From NCBI GenBank assembly GCA_022457155.1, contig JAJGOT010000037.1, positions 2,167,001-2,231,000 on the forward strand: 64,000 bases of DNA, written 5' to 3'. This document shows positions 1-11,966 of the stretch, one piece after another; the first letter of the stretch is position 1; every line of letters begins with the position of its first letter. The position numbers and the translations under genes were made by a program. The notes under the pieces were generated by a model. That model was not told the DNA's origin, made no database searches, and saw only the letters and a program-made list of their open reading frames with translations. Source of the DNA: Cladopsammia gracilis. Taxonomy: Eukaryota > Cnidaria > Anthozoa > Scleractinia > Dendrophylliidae.

Positions 1-2510
1 AAGAACTTTTTATGATATTAATTTCATGTTAGTCATGTTGCTGTGTTACAGTTGACAGGTACGTTATGTACTCTGACGTATAACGCGGAAAGGTTGCTTG
101 TGGCTTTGTGTTGCGTCAAAAGTTTCGTTTCCGTAGGTAAACATGAACTAATTTTTAAAGTATATTTTGCAAAAAAAGACAAGTTATGTTACCATAATAC
201 GAGTTCCTGTTGCGCCGAAAGAACTTTACATGTATCTTTCGCACTGGGAAACATCAATTAACTATAGGGTTTACAAATTAAATTTCAAGTGATATCTAAA
301 TTTAACGAAATGCGTCCAAAATGTGGGTGGAATAATTTCTTCTCAATCTTCATGATCAATATTCAATTGCAACAGGGAAATATAAACTATATCACTCTAA
401 CCCTGATTATCATTTCAATTTGTCAGCAAATTGTTCCAGTTAAACGATCTACAAAAGCCAAACTACTTCCTGCAGAGATATTTCACTACGAAGTAACGAC
501 AGTTAATTTAAGTTATAGGGGAGGGTGACAAATGTAAGACACTGCGTAAGTTACGAATCAATTTAACGCTTCAAAAGAATACAGGAAAACGAAGAAAACG
601 CTGTTCGAGTTTACGAAACTGAGTAAATTGGCAACAAATTAGCTGCAAATTGTCCTGAAGTAATCTTGTATCTTCATTCGTTTCGATCTATATGGAGTTA
701 CCCCGAGCAACCAGGGAATCACTATAGGTTTAAGTTATCTGAGGTTCAAGTTTATTTCTGGGATTTTCCTTTATTATTCCGATAAACAAACTTAAATTTG
801 GCATTTGCGTAGAATCTTAACTTTCTTAATAGTATCAACAACTTACCGTATATTGCCTTTCTTTGTTGAAAAAGGTTCTTGCAGTGCAGTTTTTAAAAGA
901 CTTATGTGACGTCTGAAGGTTCTTGTTGCGGCGAGCATTTGTGGAAAAACTGAACGACAATATAATTTGCATTTGCTGGCGACTTCTCAAAGCTTTTGTT
1001 TTCAATTAAAGCGTAGGTTGACGTTTGTTTTCTCTTTGCACTCCACTGAAATGTTTTATACAATTCCGTTTCACCTGCCGTTCACGCCATTTAACCGTTT
1101 ATGACCAATACTTATATTCTCTCGAGCTCCTTACAATATCAATACACCCTACAATATCAACAGAACGGTGGGGAGAATACATATAATCAACAACCAGGAT
1201 ACACTTTGATACATCGTCAAATTCTCTCTGCTGTAATCAAACGGAATATATATGGATCAGTAAAGAGAACAAAACACTTCAACATATCAACTGATCAATA
1301 CAATATACAGTGCATGAGTCCATCCCTAATTATAAATGAGTTTTTCAGAACTCAACAAAAAGGGTTCTTATCGAATTAAAAATCTATATTTCCATAAACT
1401 ACATTAACTTGGTGAATGCATTAAGTAAGGTTCTTTTTATGATATGTTCCAATCTGCACAGAATAATAAATTTAGTTCGTTATTATCCTCAAAAACAACT
1501 TATATTTGCCATGACCACATGCATCATACACAAAGTGATATCAGGGATCGTCCGATTTAACAGGACTTTTTTACAATGTGGGAAGTCAAATATTACTCAC
1601 CATTGAAATAGTTTTATATGCAGGAGCAAAAATGTGCAATAAGCTGTAAATTATTTCATCATTTCATTAAATATGTCAGAAAAATGGTTGTCGACGTTGT
1701 TGTTGTCTTAAATCTATTTCCAGCTATTGTGTAAAAAGTTAAAGTTCAATTTTCAGAGTTTTCTTCGCTGTACACTAAGAGTATCAAAACAAAGAACAAG
1801 TTTGTCTGCCTAAAGTCATTATGAATTTCTTAACCTTAATAGTTCCTTCATAGTCAATCGCTGGGTCTTTTTCATGCCTCATAGATTACCTGGCACACGA
1901 TCAGTGAAATTATCCCCAAACTGCAAGACCTTCATCGGGTGCACACTTGAGGCATAAAAAGGGAATCCGGAAAACTTTCCTTACAGAGTTTATGGAGTAT
2001 TAGTTAGCTTTCGGATATATTAGCATATATCTATGCTACTCTGTAAATCCGAATTGAAATAAAGTCTATGTATGTATATCCTTCAGTTCACCTCAGGGTT
2101 ATCATCACAAAATTCCTCATGTTATTATCGGGTCATTGCTGTAATGACCATATATGATACTGATATTGAACACCTTCTTCGACAGATGTACTTATTACTG
2201 ATCGTTCGCTCTTGCATCAGGGTACAGTTATGCTCATTATTCTACGCTACGAAGTAGTTCTAGTAACGAAACGATTGGAACAAACCTATCCAGCACCAAG
2301 CCCCAAATTGCATAAGAGTGAAAGAGGAGCAGTTGGGTTGACCGAGAATCCCGCAACTCTTCGAAAATGTATGGTTAATGTATGTTCCGAGAATTTGAAG
2401 ATTCAACGCCAGCTCCAAACAGTCAATATCATGAACAACAACAGCTACACAAACCTCCTACGCTAGTGATGTATTCAACAACGTCTCATCTTTCGAAGAT
2501 CTAGGGATTC
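1..2510. other. AT-rich stretch without a recognisable gene
   Basis: Only short open frames with no recognisable protein family are present. Near 1,930-2,080 a stretch ends with an AATAAA hexamer (about 2,060), which could be a polyadenylation signal, but no coding region could be tied to it. I see no transposon ends here. Confidence 0.4.
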
Positions 2511-2596
2511 AGTGAAGAGAGTAAAGAATCTAGGGAATCAGTGAAGAGAGTAAAGAATCTAGGGAATCAGTGAAGAGAGTAAAGATCTAATAGCAG
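2511..2596. repeat. 29-bp tandem repeat, three copies
   Basis: The unit begins AGTGAAGAGAGTAAAGAATC and recurs at 2511, 2540 and 2569 with near identity. The third copy breaks down at the end. It lies just upstream of, or inside, the degenerate ORF that follows and may be a local duplication within it. Confidence 0.85.
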
Positions 2597-2599
2597 TTC

Positions 2600-3460
2600 A
2601 CACAAAGGATGTCGCGGAAGAGACTGTTGTTAACACTTTGCAGAATGGCCGATCTAGTATGTTCTGAAATAGGATTCTGCTCTGTTCTCTAGACTTTACA
2701 TCGCATATCAGAGTTAAGAATATAATCATGAGGAAAATTTTTAAGTTTGAAAACCAGCGGTGGCCTTCCTCCATTTTTCAATAGGTAAGCTAAGAGAAGG
2801 ACCGAAGGTGGATCTTGTTAAGTGTCTTAAGACCGTCGATTCTCCAAAGACAGAGCAACCAATGTTAGATACAATCATTCTGGATGGTGCTGTAATCTTC
2901 CAGATGCTTTTCCTTGGGCTGTACTTAACTTTGAAAAGAAATGCCAAACCGCGTCTGTGTATGGAAGTGAATCGAGAAGGCTTGCTGAAGAAAGCAGCGC
3001 GCGGAAGAAGAGTCAACGGCATAAAGTCATGTTATCAACCCCAATCCCCTCGAACTGGATAGGCTTCCTTCGAGTTGATCAGAAAAAGAATAAGCCGTTT
3101 CTACTACTAGCAAACTACTTAGTGTCGTTGGCGATACCTGATGGCAAGGAGCTGTATAGTACTTCCGAAGAGAGTATCTTATCGTCCACCAACAAAGCAG
3201 ACATGACGACCATATACCCACGAAGAGGTATACACGCGACTGATGGTACATGTCCTTAAAATGCCAGCTTCTGTGTCTCATCTAAAAATAAAGATCAAGA
3301 ACAACTACACAGATGTGAGTGTTCTAGCTGTATCCATTGCAAGCACTATTCCAGCAGAGGAGTTGTGGGTTAATTGCGTATGCTTCAGAGAAACTGCAGA
3401 ACCTTCCTGTACATACTATTTCAGTACAACGTTAAGGTGCAATGTCGTTGAAAGTGTGTA
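2600..3460 (+). pseudogene. Degenerate copy of a multicopy transposon-associated ORF
   Basis: Overlapping plus-strand frames (2760-3062, 2957-3259, 3243-3461) together read like one decayed protein. Recognisable blocks are a DTIILDGAVIFQML segment, then a lysine/arginine-rich block followed by TPIPSNWIGFLRVDQ, then KELYSTSEESI, then a block near VSVLAVSIASTIPAEELW. The blocks are in the order I recall for a protein repeated many times in cnidarian genomes (a VDGAVVVQML / STYEESV / EEADTR family). At least two frameshifts separate the blocks. The biochemical function of the family is not known to me, and the family assignment is from memory. Confidence 0.5.
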
Positions 3461-5340
3461 GAAGCAAGCTTGGCTTGCACAAGCTTGTGTTACTGCGGCG
3501 AAAACTGAACTAAGAAATGCTTACTTGTTGCTTCTGAACAGCATGTGATATTGAGAAAACAGAATAAATTAGAGGCATATAAGAGAGGTGTAACTAGAAA
3601 AGGCAACGGGAACAAAAATCGGTAGCAGAAACTCTTCAATAAGCAAATATTAAAAGCGATAACAGCCAACAGAAGAAAAAACGATAAAACGTTAAGAGTT
3701 AAGTTAAGAATTTTTCAACCACATTCTGCTCATCCAAACAGCGACAGATATTAGATAATTCGGTAATAAAAGTTTATCGCTCAGTTTCTATAACTTTACT
3801 AATACGGTCTTAAAGACGATATTTTGGCAATGGAGCCGAGAGCGAGCCAATATATTGTGTGCAGAATATGTCTTCAATTTGTTCGCAGGACACAAACAAT
3901 TAACGGTCCAGTTGACAAAAAGTATGAACAATGACGAGAAAAAATGCTGATTTACATGTCAATATGTCCTACAAAACAATTTGCCACCAACTAACATATT
4001 CTAATTTAGGTATATTTTGCAGCATTTAACTGTCTACACACAGTTCTTATGCAAATATCTTGAGTTATATTTGAAAAATGGAAAAGTGTTTTATGTATTT
4101 CTATGAAAGTCAGAGAACACCTTTAAATGGAATTAACTCAGTTCAGTTTTCTTAGTCCAAAAGGTCCATTTTTTTAAACGGAGCATTTCGATACGTTTCA
4201 TGAGCGGTCCGAATATTGCTATATGTAACCACTGAGATAGTCTGCTCAATAGCCACTTTTTACCGAGTGTCCAGCCCCATGTTGGCAAAACGTCTATGAA
4301 AAGGACGTGCACTGAAGCTTTCCTTCTACTACGTGAACTTGTTCGGTACTCCGTGTTAATGGTGGTCACCATTTAAAAACACGGACAAAAATAAATTGTC
4401 AAAGACCAAGTTTGGTTTTGTGACTGAAAGGAGACACGTTTTTGTCGAGAAATAATTATTATTATGCTCGTGTGTTAGTGTGTACACACGAGTGTGTATA
4501 CATGTTATCGAAAAAAACAATATCAAAAATAGTAACCCAAACTCAGAAAAGCTAATTTCTTCCTGCTCTTAAAGACACGGTAATCCCAAGGCAAATTAAC
4601 ATCGCGATATATTCATCTGCCGCGAACGGATATTGCTATCTGGATAGTTCAAATTTTTCGACAAGTAATTGTTTTCTCGGTTCTCCAGGTGCAATCAGGT
4701 CCAAGAAGGAAAGAGAGATAGGCTTTTTGTGTGGTCAAACCTTTGGAACGCTCACAAATCGATTTAACTAAATTCTGCTTATCTGCCCTACAGTTTTCGC
4801 TAAAACGTGGAACAATTTTGTTTGTACTTACCTTTGTGTATAAAGAGCGCGCGTATGTGGAAGTGTTGTCTGCAAATGTGTTAACGAACTGCAAAGATTA
4901 AACCTTTTTTCGCTAACTTATTCGGTCTCTCGTGTAAACATTAGTTATGAAAGGTCGTCACCTAACATGACATTTAATGAAATTTCACAATAATCATGTA
5001 AAAAAAAAAAATATGAGGTGCCATAAGTACGACATAGCGAGCGACGGCATAGTCATGAAAAGTGTTCTGAAGTGACTTAATTATTGTTTAAATTGTGTCT
5101 TGTCATTCATGTATCATGACAGGTCAAAACAATCTTGGTTACTCATGGCGTTAAGGGAGCTGACGGCGACAAAATGATAATTAAACCATTTAATTCATCA
5201 TAACTATCCATAGCAAACTTAGTGAAATTATGATAGTTTTATTACATTTAAGATACACGAGATAAAGGTTTAGAGTTAGCCATTCTATTACGGTATGTGT
5301 CTTCGCCGTTTTTATCTCGTTAATACGCAAGCGTAAACGT
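3461..5340. other. No gene recognised
   Basis: AT-rich DNA with short frames only. Minus-strand frames at 4133-4372 and 4649-4894 have no recognisable motifs and no supporting splice context. No terminal repeats were found. Confidence 0.4.
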
Positions 5341-6125
5341 AAATTACATGACTGGTTAACCTCCAATAAATTGAGTCTTAATTTAAAAAAATCAAACTAT
5401 GTTATATTTCATCCTTATCAGAAGAAATTAACTTTTAAACCTAAAATTACTATATTTGACAATGATCAAATGAAGAATATTCCCCTGGAGCGCAAAGATT
5501 ACGTAAAATATCTTGGAGTACTTATTGATAGCAACCTTTTCTTGGAAGAACCATGTTGATTATACTGCTCTAAAAATTAGTAAAACAATCGGCCTAATAG
5601 CTAAACTAAGACATTTTGTACCTTTACATACCCTTCTAAATATTTATCAGTCGCTAATTGTTCCTTATATAACTTATGGATACTGTCTCGGGTCAGGCCT
5701 GTAAGTCTTATCTAAATAAAATTTTAATACTACAAAAACGAGTAATCCGTTTTATGTACTTTGCTAAATGTAGCGAGCATACCGTTCCATTATTTATCAA
5801 TGCTAATATAATGCCTTTGAACTTTTTTATATTATGAATTATTATCTAGCTTACTGTATGACGTTAGAAATGGTTCAGTCCCAATAAACATCCTAAATTT
5901 ATTTACAAATACTTCCACTGTCCACTCTTATAATACACGATCCTCCACTTCTAATAACTTCTATATAAAAAAAAAAAAAAACTCGAGACTTGAAATACAA
6001 AGAAAAGCCTTTTGTAGAATTGGAGCAAAACTATGGAATGAGATACCATGCTTTCTGAGAGAATTACAAAAGAGTTCATTTTTTTTTAATTTAAAGTGGA
6101 CGAGCACTTAGCTATCAAGCTATTT
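5341..6125 (+). pseudogene. 5'-truncated LINE reverse transcriptase relic
   Basis: The plus strand reads the C-terminal third of a non-LTR reverse transcriptase. A block near 5371 contains SLNLKKSNYVIFHP. It is followed by DYVKYLGVLIDSNL (about 5497-5540), then a frame change near 5548 into ISKTIGLIAKLRHFVP and IVPYITYGYC (to 5690). Further decayed sequence includes LQKRVIRFMYF and GAKLWNEIP (about 6020-6050). These are the thumb and distal RT motifs of CR1/L2/Jockey-type elements. Several frameshifts and stops make it non-functional. No 5' half is present, as expected from truncated reverse transcription. Confidence 0.8.
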
Positions 6126-7185
6126 CACAGGCACGCCACTTCAAATACAGAAACTGAATATTGCAAATACAACATAACATTTTAAAAATCCCAACTGGCT
6201 GCAAAAACCAAATGCTGTTTCGAAAATGGTGAATTAAAAAACATAGAGCGCCAAAAATAAGCATTGTTTGAAAATAACTAGATGACGCTATGATTTAAAT
6301 TTGTTTACTCACGCAATACGCGGGAATTTCTCCTGAGGTCACAACAAATTTAACGCATTACGCCATCCAGTTCTCTCTCATATCACACAATGCATAGTTA
6401 TTTCACGCTAATTTGCTTTATTTCAGCTTTTACAAATGACTCCCGATCCGCTATCCACAAGGTAAAATCAAAGGCTCCAATGAGCCAACTCGTGAATATG
6501 GAACGCTATTTTTATACTGACGGGAATAGCAGACCGGGAGTTCTTTTTAAAAGTTCAAATGAAGCAGCTTTTGCCCCCGGCCCCCCGGGCTTTTGCCTCG
6601 AGCACGATGAAAACATCTTAGCGTGACATAAATATGCATTCATTTTTGTGTGAAACGAGACAACGGCACCCACACACTTGTTATATTTATAAACGAAATA
6701 CGCTTATTTGTAAACTGCAAGTGATACAAAATGGTACATGTTAAGTTGCTCGATCTTTTAATTTCATTTGCAGTTACAAATAATCGTACAGTCGAAACCG
6801 TTGATACTGACACCGAAGGGACGACGGAAACTGTCTATATGAACGGTGTTTGGGTTTTCTTTAATCGGTTTAAGCTTTTATTTGTTTCACAGGTAAATTA
6901 AAGAACTACCCTGGGGAACAGAGGTTCTCTTGCTGCACGCTTTCGTCGGCTTTTCTGCGGCGAAAAAATAAGAGACATAAGAGGCGTGTAATATGGGAGA
7001 GATGAGAGCGCAAGAAAAGCCTCTGGCACAAAGGGTATTAAGTAATGATTCGCATAAGAAGGATAGCGCTGAACGGCAATGCACGATGGAATGTCAACCT
7101 TTTTCATTGTTACAACTAGTGTTCTCATTTGTCTAGACTCAAAAACTGCTAAAAAGTTAAGGTTCAAGGTGCATTCTGTCTAATT
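6126..7185. other. No gene recognised
   Basis: Short frames only. Around 6,790 a GTACAGTCGAAACC sequence resembles the end of the Tc1/mariner-like MITE seen complete at 42,944-43,190, so a decayed copy may be present. Confidence 0.35.
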
Positions 7186-7210
7186 TTTTTTACTTGACTT
7201 GACTTAATTC

Positions 7211-8806
7211 CTAAGTCTCCTCTGGGAGAATAGGGCCATTGACTTGTCTCCTCCAACCTGCTCTGTCTCTTGCAGCGATAACAGCTTCGTTCCAGGTGAT
7301 GAAACCTATCTTCTTCCTCTCTCTTTCTACAGTTCTTCTCCATGTCTCCTTCGGCCGCCCTCTGTTCCTCTTTCCCTCTGGTGTCCAGGTTAGGGCAATG
7401 AGTGGATTCTGTTGGTTGTTCATACGTAACACATGCCCTATCCAGCGCCACCTCCGTCTCCTGATCTGTTCGCTGATGGCAACGGTTCTGGCTCGTCGCC
7501 TGACTTCCTCATTTGACACCTTCATTGGCCAGTATATCTTTAACAACCTCCGTAGACACTTGTGTAGAAATGTGTCCAGTTTTGTTTCATCTCTCTTTGT
7601 CATTCTCCAGGTTTCGCATCCATAGAGTAACACTGCTATGACGTTGGACTTGAAGATCCTGATCTCGGTGTTTTTGCTCAGTTGGCCACTCCTCCAGATC
7701 TTGGCTAGTTTGTTAAATGCTCCTATAGCTTTCCCTATTCGCTTTTTGATGTCGTCCTCGGCCCCTCCATGCGTTGTTATTCTTGCTCCCAGATAGTCAA
7801 AGCTGTCCACGTCCTCTACTTCCTGCCTATCTATTACAACTGCGTTGTTGTTTTTTTGCGTTGATCCTCATCAATTTGGTTTTCTTGGTGCTAATTTTTA
7901 AGCCTGTTCCCTTCCCATTTCTATTCAGGCGGTCAATCTTCGTCTGAATCTGCGTGAATGTTCTTGAGATGAGAGCCAAGTCGTCTGCAAAATCTAAGTC
8001 CTCCAGCATGGTTATCATCTTCCACCTAATGCCTGTCCTTGTGCCTTCGACTGACCTCCTCATCACCCAGTCAACCACCAAGAGAAACAGGAACCCTGAC
8101 ATATTGCATCCCTGCTTAACACCCGACTTCATCTCAAACCAATCAGATCTTCCATCACCATCCACCACGGCACATGTGCAGTTAGTGTACATAACTTGCA
8201 CCATTCTCACAATCTTTGTCGGTATTCCATAGCACCTCATGATCTTCCAAAGAGTGTCTCTGTGTATGCTGTCGAAGGCCTTCTCGTAGTCCACAAAACA
8301 AAGGTACAGGCTGGAGTTCCATTCGACTACTTGCTCGATGATATTCCTAAGTATGAAGATCTGCTCAGTCGTGTTCCTTCCCTTTCTAAAGCCAGCTTGT
8401 TCACTTCTCAACTCAGTATCTGCTCCAGCAACAATCCTCTTAATCAGGACTCTCCCCAGCACCTTGGCTACAATGGACATGAGGGTGATACCTCTCCAGT
8501 TCCCACAACTCGTCAGATCTCCTTTCTTGGGGAGTTTAATGATAAGCCCTCTGGACCAGTCCTCTGGAACACTTTCCTCCTCCCATATTTTGTTGAATAA
8601 CTCATGCAGGACGTTAACTGTGGTGTCAGTGTCAACCCTCAGAAGGTCTGCCGTGATGCTATCAATACCTGGTGCTCCTCCAATTTTCATGTCCCTCAAT
8701 GCGCTCCTGATTTCCTCCCTTGTTATCTCTCCTATGTCGATGCTGTTATTCACCACATCTGTCTCCTTCACCTCAGTAACGACTTCAGGGACTGGCCTAG
8801 CACAGG
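7211..8806 (-). pseudogene. LINE reverse transcriptase, frameshifted
   Basis: Frames 7827-8966 and 7211-7810 together give a full RT domain. EEIRSALRDMKIGGAPGIDSI is followed by GNWRGITLMSIVAKVLGRV, then the catalytic box LDFADDLALIS. The C-terminal region has VLLYGCETW, RWIGHVLRM and GRPKETWRR. The catalytic aspartates (FADD) are intact. The two frames differ by one base in a run of A (minus strand) near 7,850, between MRINAK and the DSFDYLGARI motif. The first residues of the 8966 frame come from the adjoining insert, so the RT portion begins at about 8,806. Confidence 0.9.
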
Positions 8807-9724
8807 GTGAAATAAGGCGTTTCCGTACCTCGGAAACATTACGGAAACATGAAACTTCGAGTTTCAGTCGCGTTTCCGCAGCGCGGATACAACGGGAAAC
8901 GCGTAACAAGAGATTGCTCCATTCTCTGCGCGTTTCCGCAGCGTTTCCGTTCACGGAAACAAACATATCCGTTTCCGTAGTGTTTCCGTTCGCGTAAACA
9001 TAACTGATTCTTATTGTTTTAAACCGTACATTTTACAAAAACTCCGGGCCAGCCCAATGCAAAATTCTTTCATGTCGTTGTGTAAAATCGTTTCCATCAC
9101 GTTTCCGCAAAACGGATTCACTGCGGAAACTTGTTAAGAAATTTCTCACGGTTATTAATTCATGGTAAATAAACTGCCGTAGCCAATTTGGTAACGCTCA
9201 CGTTTCGAGCTTAAGCCTTTCTTCAGTACAAAAAGAAATATGTTAAGATCTCACATTATGAAAAGTCCAGAAAACTCATGGCCATTTTCAACCATAAAAA
9301 TTTAGAAATCAAAATAAATAATTATTAAATCTGATGTTTTAATGTGGTCACTTAAAATGGTACAGAAACTTAAAGATTTGGCAAACTGCCGCCACTCGCA
9401 AACTGCACCAAGTGTTAAGATCTTACATTATGAAAAGTCCAAAAAACTCATGGCCATTTTCAACCATAAAAATTTAGAAATCAAAAGAAATCATTATTAA
9501 ATCTGATGTTTTAATGTGGTCACTCAAAATGGTACAGAAACTTAAAGATCTGGCAAACTGCCGCCACTCGCAAACTGCACCAAGTGTTAAGATCTCACAT
9601 TATGAAAAGTCCAGAAAACTCATGGCCATTTTCAACCACAAAAATTTAGAAATCAAAATAAATCATTATTAAATCTGATGTTTTAATGTGGTCACTCAAA
9701 ATGGTACAGAAACTTAAAGATCTG
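8807..9724. mobile_element. 918-bp insertion inside the LINE
   Basis: Removing this stretch joins the endonuclease side (ending HFMEVLN, minus strand) to the RT side (starting RPVPEVV) in frame and without loss. It is therefore an insertion, with at most a 2-bp (CT, plus strand) duplication. The left half (8,817-9,150) is dense in GTTTCCG and CGGAAAC motifs. The right half is a 172-bp tandem array. Between them, near 9,200, is a TTTCGAGCTTAAGCCTTTCT stretch resembling short motifs I associate with Penelope-like or DIRS-type cnidarian repeats. No protein is encoded. Class is undetermined. Confidence 0.65.
9241..9724. repeat. 172-bp tandem repeat, about 2.8 copies
   Basis: Copies start at 9241, 9413 and 9585, each opening with TGTTAAGATCT. 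The third stops at about 9,724, where LINE sequence resumes. Divergence between copies is a few per cent, so amplification is recent relative to the LINE. Confidence 0.9.
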
Positions 9725-11181
9725 CTGTTCAAGACTTCCATGAAATGTTCTTGCCATCTCGCTTTAACCTCGCCTTCTTTGGTCAATAGCTTTCCTTCCT
9801 TGTTCTTCACCATTCCTGCCTTTCTTGGCCCTTCGTTACATAACCTCCTAGTTGCTTCATATACTCCTTTCATTTGGCCCTGGCTTGCAGCGTCCTCTGC
9901 TTCTTGTGCGACACCGTTTATCCAGTTTCTTTTGTCTTTCCTTAGGCTCCTCTTTACCTCCTTGTCCTTTTCTCTGTAGTCGTTTCGTGCTTTGGTCTTC
10001 AGCCTCTCTGATCGTGCATCTCCTATCTTCTTTTTCAGTTTCCTTCTCTCCTCGATCTTTCTCCAGCTTTCCGTGCTAATCCAGCTATTACACTTCTTCT
10101 TCATGCGCCCCAGTACTTTCAGTGCTGTTTCAGTATAGGCAGTTTTGATCTTCTGCCACGTGTGGTCTATGCTGCTGCTTTTGTCAGGCTGTTCACTATT
10201 CTGTTGGTCATCTGCATTCATGTCGTTCGGATCTTGTGTCTGGAGGATGTTGAATCTATTCCTTAGCTCGAGTTGGAACTGTTGTCTAATTACAGGCTCT
10301 CTCAACTTGCTCTCCTCAAACCTGGTGGTCCTCTCCTGTTTCTTGCCTGTACTACTTAGTCTGAGCTTGACCTTAGTTATGACAAGGTTGTGATCGCTTC
10401 CTACATCAGCTCCTCTGTGCACTCTTGTGTCTTGCACTGACCTCTTAAATTGGGACCTGATTGCCACATGATCGATCTGGTTCCGGTACTGACCATCTGG
10501 GGAGGTCCAAGTACACTTATGCACATCCTTGTGAGGAAACATGGTTGATGTTATAGCGAGGTTGTTAAATGCACAGAAGGACACAAAGAGGTCACCATTG
10601 TCATTTCTCTCGCAAATTAGACCATGCTTCCCAACGGTGCCGCTTTAACCCTCCTGTCTTGCCCCCACTTTGGCGTTCCAGTCCCCCATCACCAAAAGCA
10701 TGTCATGCCTGGGAGCTGCATCCAATGCTTTCTGTAGTTGATCGTAGAAGGTCTCCTTTGCCTCGTCTTCCGCTTCATTGGTTGGCGCGTACACTTGAAC
10801 TATGGTTGTCTTTATGTATTTAGAGTGGAATCTGGCTGTTATGATCCGATCGCTTACAGGTATCCAACTCTCCAGACATCTGCTGGCATACCTGGTCATC
10901 ACGATGGCTACTCCACTTTGGTGAACATCGTCATCTCTACCTGAGTACAGGATAGTCTCTCCAGTTTGAGTTCTCAGCCTCCCAAATCCAGACCATCTGC
11001 ACTCGCCTATTCCCAGTATACTGATCCTATAGCGTTGCATCTCCGATGTTACTTGAGCTGTTTTGCCAATGCTATACATCGTCCGCACATTCCAACATCC
11101 GATCCTATGTATAACTTTGGAATTAGCCAACGACTCTTTCAGTCCACGAGCTTCCTTGCAGATTTTGCCCGTGTCCGTCAT
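9725..11181 (-). pseudogene. LINE endonuclease and linker, frameshifted
   Basis: The first segment (11,181-10,645) reads an exonuclease/endonuclease/phosphatase domain. IGCWNVRTMY opens it, GECRWSG follows, and MGDWNAKVG closes the segment. After a stop/frameshift near 10,640-10,585 a second frame (10,584-9,725) continues with RNQIDHVAI and VGSDHNLVI, the catalytic D and H motifs. A basic linker leads to WQEHFMEVLN, where RT begins. Both EN motif sets are present, but the reading frame is broken, so this copy is dead. The Polinton inserted immediately upstream (5') of the endonuclease start. Confidence 0.88.
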
Positions 11182-11193
11182 ACTGCCACAATC

Positions 11194-11198
11194 CCATG
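11194..11198. other. Left target-site duplication CCATG
   Basis: CCATG immediately precedes the element terminus AGTAGTATAGGG. The same five bases follow the mirror-image right terminus at 28549-28553. Polinton integrases usually make 5-6 bp duplications. Confidence 0.75.
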
Positions 11199-11411
11199 AG
11201 TAGTATAGGGGGTTGGTGATTCGGGACCGCCTCCAAACGCCCGCAAAACCGCTTATTTTTGGAACTCCCGAACACCTTAGTTGCCGTGCCCCCAGGGCTC
11301 ATTGTATTCACCCTGGGGGCACGGCAACTAAGGTGTTCGGGAGTTCCAAAAATAAGCGGTTTTGCGGGCGTTTGGAGGCGGTCCCGGATACACCAACCCC
11401 CTATACTACAC
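11199..11411. repeat. Left terminal hairpin palindrome
   Basis: The first 99 bp (11199-11297) are almost perfectly complementary to 11311-11408, with a 13-base loop at 11298-11310. The stem includes CAAACGCCCGCAAAACCGC and GTTGCCGTGCCCCCAGGG. The outer and inner arms differ at one spot: GGTGATTCGGG outside, GGTGTATCCGGG inside. The same asymmetry occurs in the right terminus. Confidence 0.93.
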
Positions 11412-11466
11412 AGGGCTTGTGAATGCTGACCCGGCACGAGACCATCCCCAACCACAGCTTGTGGAT
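11401..11466. repeat. Subterminal repeat, copy A
   Basis: This CTATACTACACAGGGCTTGT-led stretch of about 65 bp is repeated directly at 11,969-12,035 and occurs once, inverted, at about 28,280-28,346. The direct pair brackets the small gene at 11,539-11,919. Confidence 0.9.
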
Positions 11467-11538
11467 GCTGTCCCCGTCATCGTAGAATGTAAGCTGTACC
11501 GGTTTCGCCTCTGTTGGCTTCGACCAAGGCGCTGCCTT

Positions 11539-11919
11539 TCAAGAGATAGTATGCCAGAAGCCTTGGATCCTCTGCCAGTTCAGGATTAAAGTTATTATCA
11601 CGCTAAGACCTCCGGCGATAGCTTCGTTTACCAGCTGCCAGTCTGTGCGGGGGGCAAGTTCTTTCTCGCGCGCGGCTTTCTCGGCACGAACCTGAGCATT
11701 GCGCTCTGCAAGGCGCCTGGCCGCGGCTTTCTCGGCACGAAACCGAGCATTGCGCTCTGCAAGGCGCCTCCTCGGGGGCGCCGCGGCTTTCTCGGCACGA
11801 ACCCGAGCATTGCGCTCTGCAAGGCGCCTCCTCGGGGGCGCGGTCTCTACCGTGACACGCACGACAGGCGTTTCAGCCTGGGGGGCTATCTGCTCTGGTG
11901 TCTGTCCTTCCGTTGCCAT
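11539..11919 (-). CDS. Small basic repeat protein with one membrane segment, inside left TIR
   Basis: 126 residues, unknown function. The middle contains three copies of an RRLAERNARxRAEKAA motif (about residues 30-85), encoded by 50-60 bp DNA repeats at about 11,640-11,835. A hydrophobic stretch near the C-terminus (AIAGGLSVIITLILNW) is a likely membrane span. The minus-strand upstream sequence has a GTATAC box at 11924-11929, four bases before the ATG. It shares the KRLAERN-type basic block plus membrane segment with the product of 17,590-18,033, so the two may be paralogues. The gene exists only in the left terminal repeat, flanked by a duplicated subterminal sequence. Confidence 0.75.
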   Translation of the reverse strand: MATEGQTPEQIAPQAETPVVRVTVETAPPRRRLAERNARVRAEKAAAPPRRRLAERNARFRAEKAAARRLAERNAQVRAEKAAREKELAPRTDWQLVNEAIAGGLSVIITLILNWQRIQGFWHTIS

Positions 11920-11966
11920 GTTTGTATACTACTGCGTTTTTTTTTGGAATTATTTTTGTGGTACCA

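Larger units (their letters stand above)
7186..11193 (-). mobile_element. LINE body (RTE/Jockey-like), degenerate, split by Polinton
   Basis: Minus-strand non-LTR retrotransposon with an apurinic-like endonuclease first (11,181 down to about 9,725), then reverse transcriptase (8,806 down to 7,211). It ends in a short 3' tandem repeat of AAGTC units at about 7,190-7,206. Its 5' leader continues at 28,554-28,870, on the far side of the Polinton. A separate 918-bp element lies inside it at 8,807-9,724. Clade is uncertain: the layout and C-terminal motifs fit RTE-like elements annotated as craniofacial development protein 2-like. Confidence 0.85.

Noticed and set aside
7239..7625. Plus-strand open frames across the LINE (also 8338-8997, 10145-10393 and others)
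   Set aside because: Shadows of the minus-strand reverse transcriptase and endonuclease frames, Ser/Leu/Phe-rich as expected.
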